NCBI RefSeq assembly: GCF_010725885.1
Contig: NZ_AP022600.1
Location: 5,704,001 to 5,768,000, forward strand
DNA from: Mycolicibacterium tokaiense
GTDB taxonomy: Bacteria; Actinomycetota; Actinomycetes; Mycobacteriales; Mycobacteriaceae
Direction: 5' to 3'
Length of the DNA stretch: 64,000 bases
In this document: positions 63,061 through 64,000 of the stretch, piece by piece
Layout of the letters: each line of letters opens with the position of its first letter
How positions within the stretch are numbered: the first letter of the stretch is position 1
The notes under the pieces: model-generated
The model's input: only the letters and a program-made list of their open reading frames with translations
What the model was told of the DNA's origin: nothing
Databases searched by the model: none
Made by a program: the position numbers and the translations under genes

Positions 63061-64000
63061 GGGTCGTCGCCGGGGTCGATGATCCGTTCCGGGTGGTGGA
63101 GGTTGTTGGTGCGGGACTGGCCGCAGTCGAGGTGTGGCGGCGGGATCCACTCGGTGACACCATCCTCGGGGCGGTTTCTTGTGGTCCATCCGGTGGTCTC
63201 CACCATCCGATTGTTCGGCCCGCACGCCAACGTCAGGTCCTCGATGTCGGTGCGCCCACCGTCCTTCCAATCCTGATTGGCGTGATGCACCTGGGAACGG
63301 TAGGCGCTGGCGGTGCAGCCGGGCATCGTGCAGCCCCGGTGCTTCGCGAGCAGCATCAACCGCTGGGCGAGGGTGGCGGTCCGGCGGGCCCGGCCCAGAT
63401 GCAGCGGTAGCCCTTTGCCGTCGAACAGCGCCAGCCATGGGCGGGAGTGGGCGGCGAACTTCAGCACATCGGCGATCGGCAGCAGCGTGCCGCCGGCGGT
63501 CAGCCCGTGGCCGGTGCCCTTCTCCAGATCGGTCAGACTCACCGTGATCACCACGTTCGCCGGTAATCCGTTGACGGTCCCCGTCGGCTGCGTGGTGAGC
63601 AGGCGTTGGCACAACGCCAGCAGCGCGTCGTGATTCCGCTTGCCCGTGGTGCGGGTGTCGTTGCGTATCTGCTCTTCTGTGGGTTCACCGTCAAGGCAGG
63701 GGTTCTCATCAGCCGGGTTGCACATCCCCGGGGCGGCGTTGCGCTCCAGCAACGGCTCCAGAGTCGCCCAGGCCTCCGGGGTCAACAAGCCTTCGAAGGG
63801 CCGCATCCCGTCGGGGCGTTGCTTGCCGACCCGGATGTAGGCCAGGGCTTGACGGTCCTCATCGGAGAGCTCCCCGTCCTGGTTCAGCAGATAGAGCATG
63901 TGCGCTGCGGCTGTGCGGAACGCCTCAGGCCCCAGCTCACAGGCATGCTGGGCCAACTTGGCCTCGGCGTTGGCCCGGGTCTGAAAATCCACCGCCAACG
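63057..64000 (-). CDS. HNH endonuclease/13E12-repeat protein (N-terminus beyond window edge)
   Basis: The visible 313 residues belong to the DUF222-HNH proteins known as 13E12 repeat family in mycobacteria. A C-terminal HNH nuclease motif is seen: the cysteines of GCTMPGCT, the histidine pair of QVHHANQDW, and NNRMVE. The frame is open to the right edge, so the start is not seen. These genes occur in many copies, often linked to mobile DNA, with no proven role. Confidence 0.85.
   Translation of the reverse strand, partial: LAVDFQTRANAEAKLAQHACELGPEAFRTAAAHMLYLLNQDGELSDEDRQALAYIRVGKQRPDGMRPFEGLLTPEAWATLEPLLERNAAPGMCNPADENPCLDGEPTEEQIRNDTRTTGKRNHDALLALCQRLLTTQPTGTVNGLPANVVITVSLTDLEKGTGHGLTAGGTLLPIADVLKFAAHSRPWLALFDGKGLPLHLGRARRTATLAQRLMLLAKHRGCTMPGCTASAYRSQVHHANQDWKDGGRTDIEDLTLACGPNNRMVETTGWTTRNRPEDGVTEWIPPPHLDCGQSRTNNLHHPERIIDPGDDP

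Overview
The window comes from a high-GC actinobacterium, almost certainly a mycobacterium of the Mycolicibacterium type. Gene order and protein sequence follow the Mycobacterium tuberculosis Rv2214c-Rv2226 block (ephD, dlaT, Rv2216, lipB, lipA, Rv2219, Rv2219A, glnA1, glnE, glnA2, Rv2223c, Rv2224c, panB, Rv2226), with accessory genes between the members. F420-type enzymes and a wax ester synthase/acyltransferase fit the same assignment. No stretch over about 300 bases lacks a gene, and I saw no tRNA, CRISPR array, integrase or transposase.

Layout. 1-9.9 kb: ephD (cut by the left edge), a small conserved gene, the lipoate-dependent E2 gene dlaT with lipB and lipA, a DUF4191 membrane protein, a Tat-exported amidohydrolase absent from the M. 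tuberculosis order, and an RDD membrane protein. 10-14.3 kb: glnA1 with a strong terminator, a DUF3303 protein, dtd, a DoxX protein, an LLM oxidoreductase and a thioesterase.

14.4-43.7 kb is an accessory catabolic island separating glnA1 from glnE. It carries a five-gene hydrolase/dihydroorotase-like/LLM/lyase/aldolase operon, an operon with LLM, TctC, a fused TctA-TctB and MFS genes, a four-gene molybdenum hydroxylase operon, fbiC (frameshifted) plus fgd for coenzyme F420, and a seven-gene operon with a complete ABC importer, MFS, aldehyde dehydrogenase and ThDP enzyme. Two FCD-type GntR regulators are present. AT-rich motifs built on TTAGAT/ATCTAA lie upstream of six transcription units, suggesting one regulon. 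Uptake, ring hydroxylation, F420/flavin redox chemistry, cyclic-amide opening, C-C cleavage and aldehyde oxidation together suggest breakdown of a nitrogen-containing ring compound; the substrate is not identifiable from sequence. A degenerate copy of the glnE 3' end lies at the left edge of the island and the true glnE end at the right edge, which suggests insertion at glnE.

43.7-53.8 kb returns to the core: glnE, glnA2, two secreted serine hydrolases (one the Hip1/CaeA homologue), a WS/DGAT acyltransferase and panB. GlnR-like boxes precede glnA1 and glnA2. 53.8-54.8 kb is a DUF559 nuclease-like gene bracketed by two near-identical 56-bp palindromes. 54.8-61.3 kb: enoyl-CoA hydratase and TetR genes divergent from a urea/guanidine-carboxylase-type operon whose last gene has only the carboxyltransferase part, then a CYTH-CHAD protein. 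RNase P RNA (rnpB), an MFS transporter and a 13E12-type HNH protein cut by the right edge end the window.
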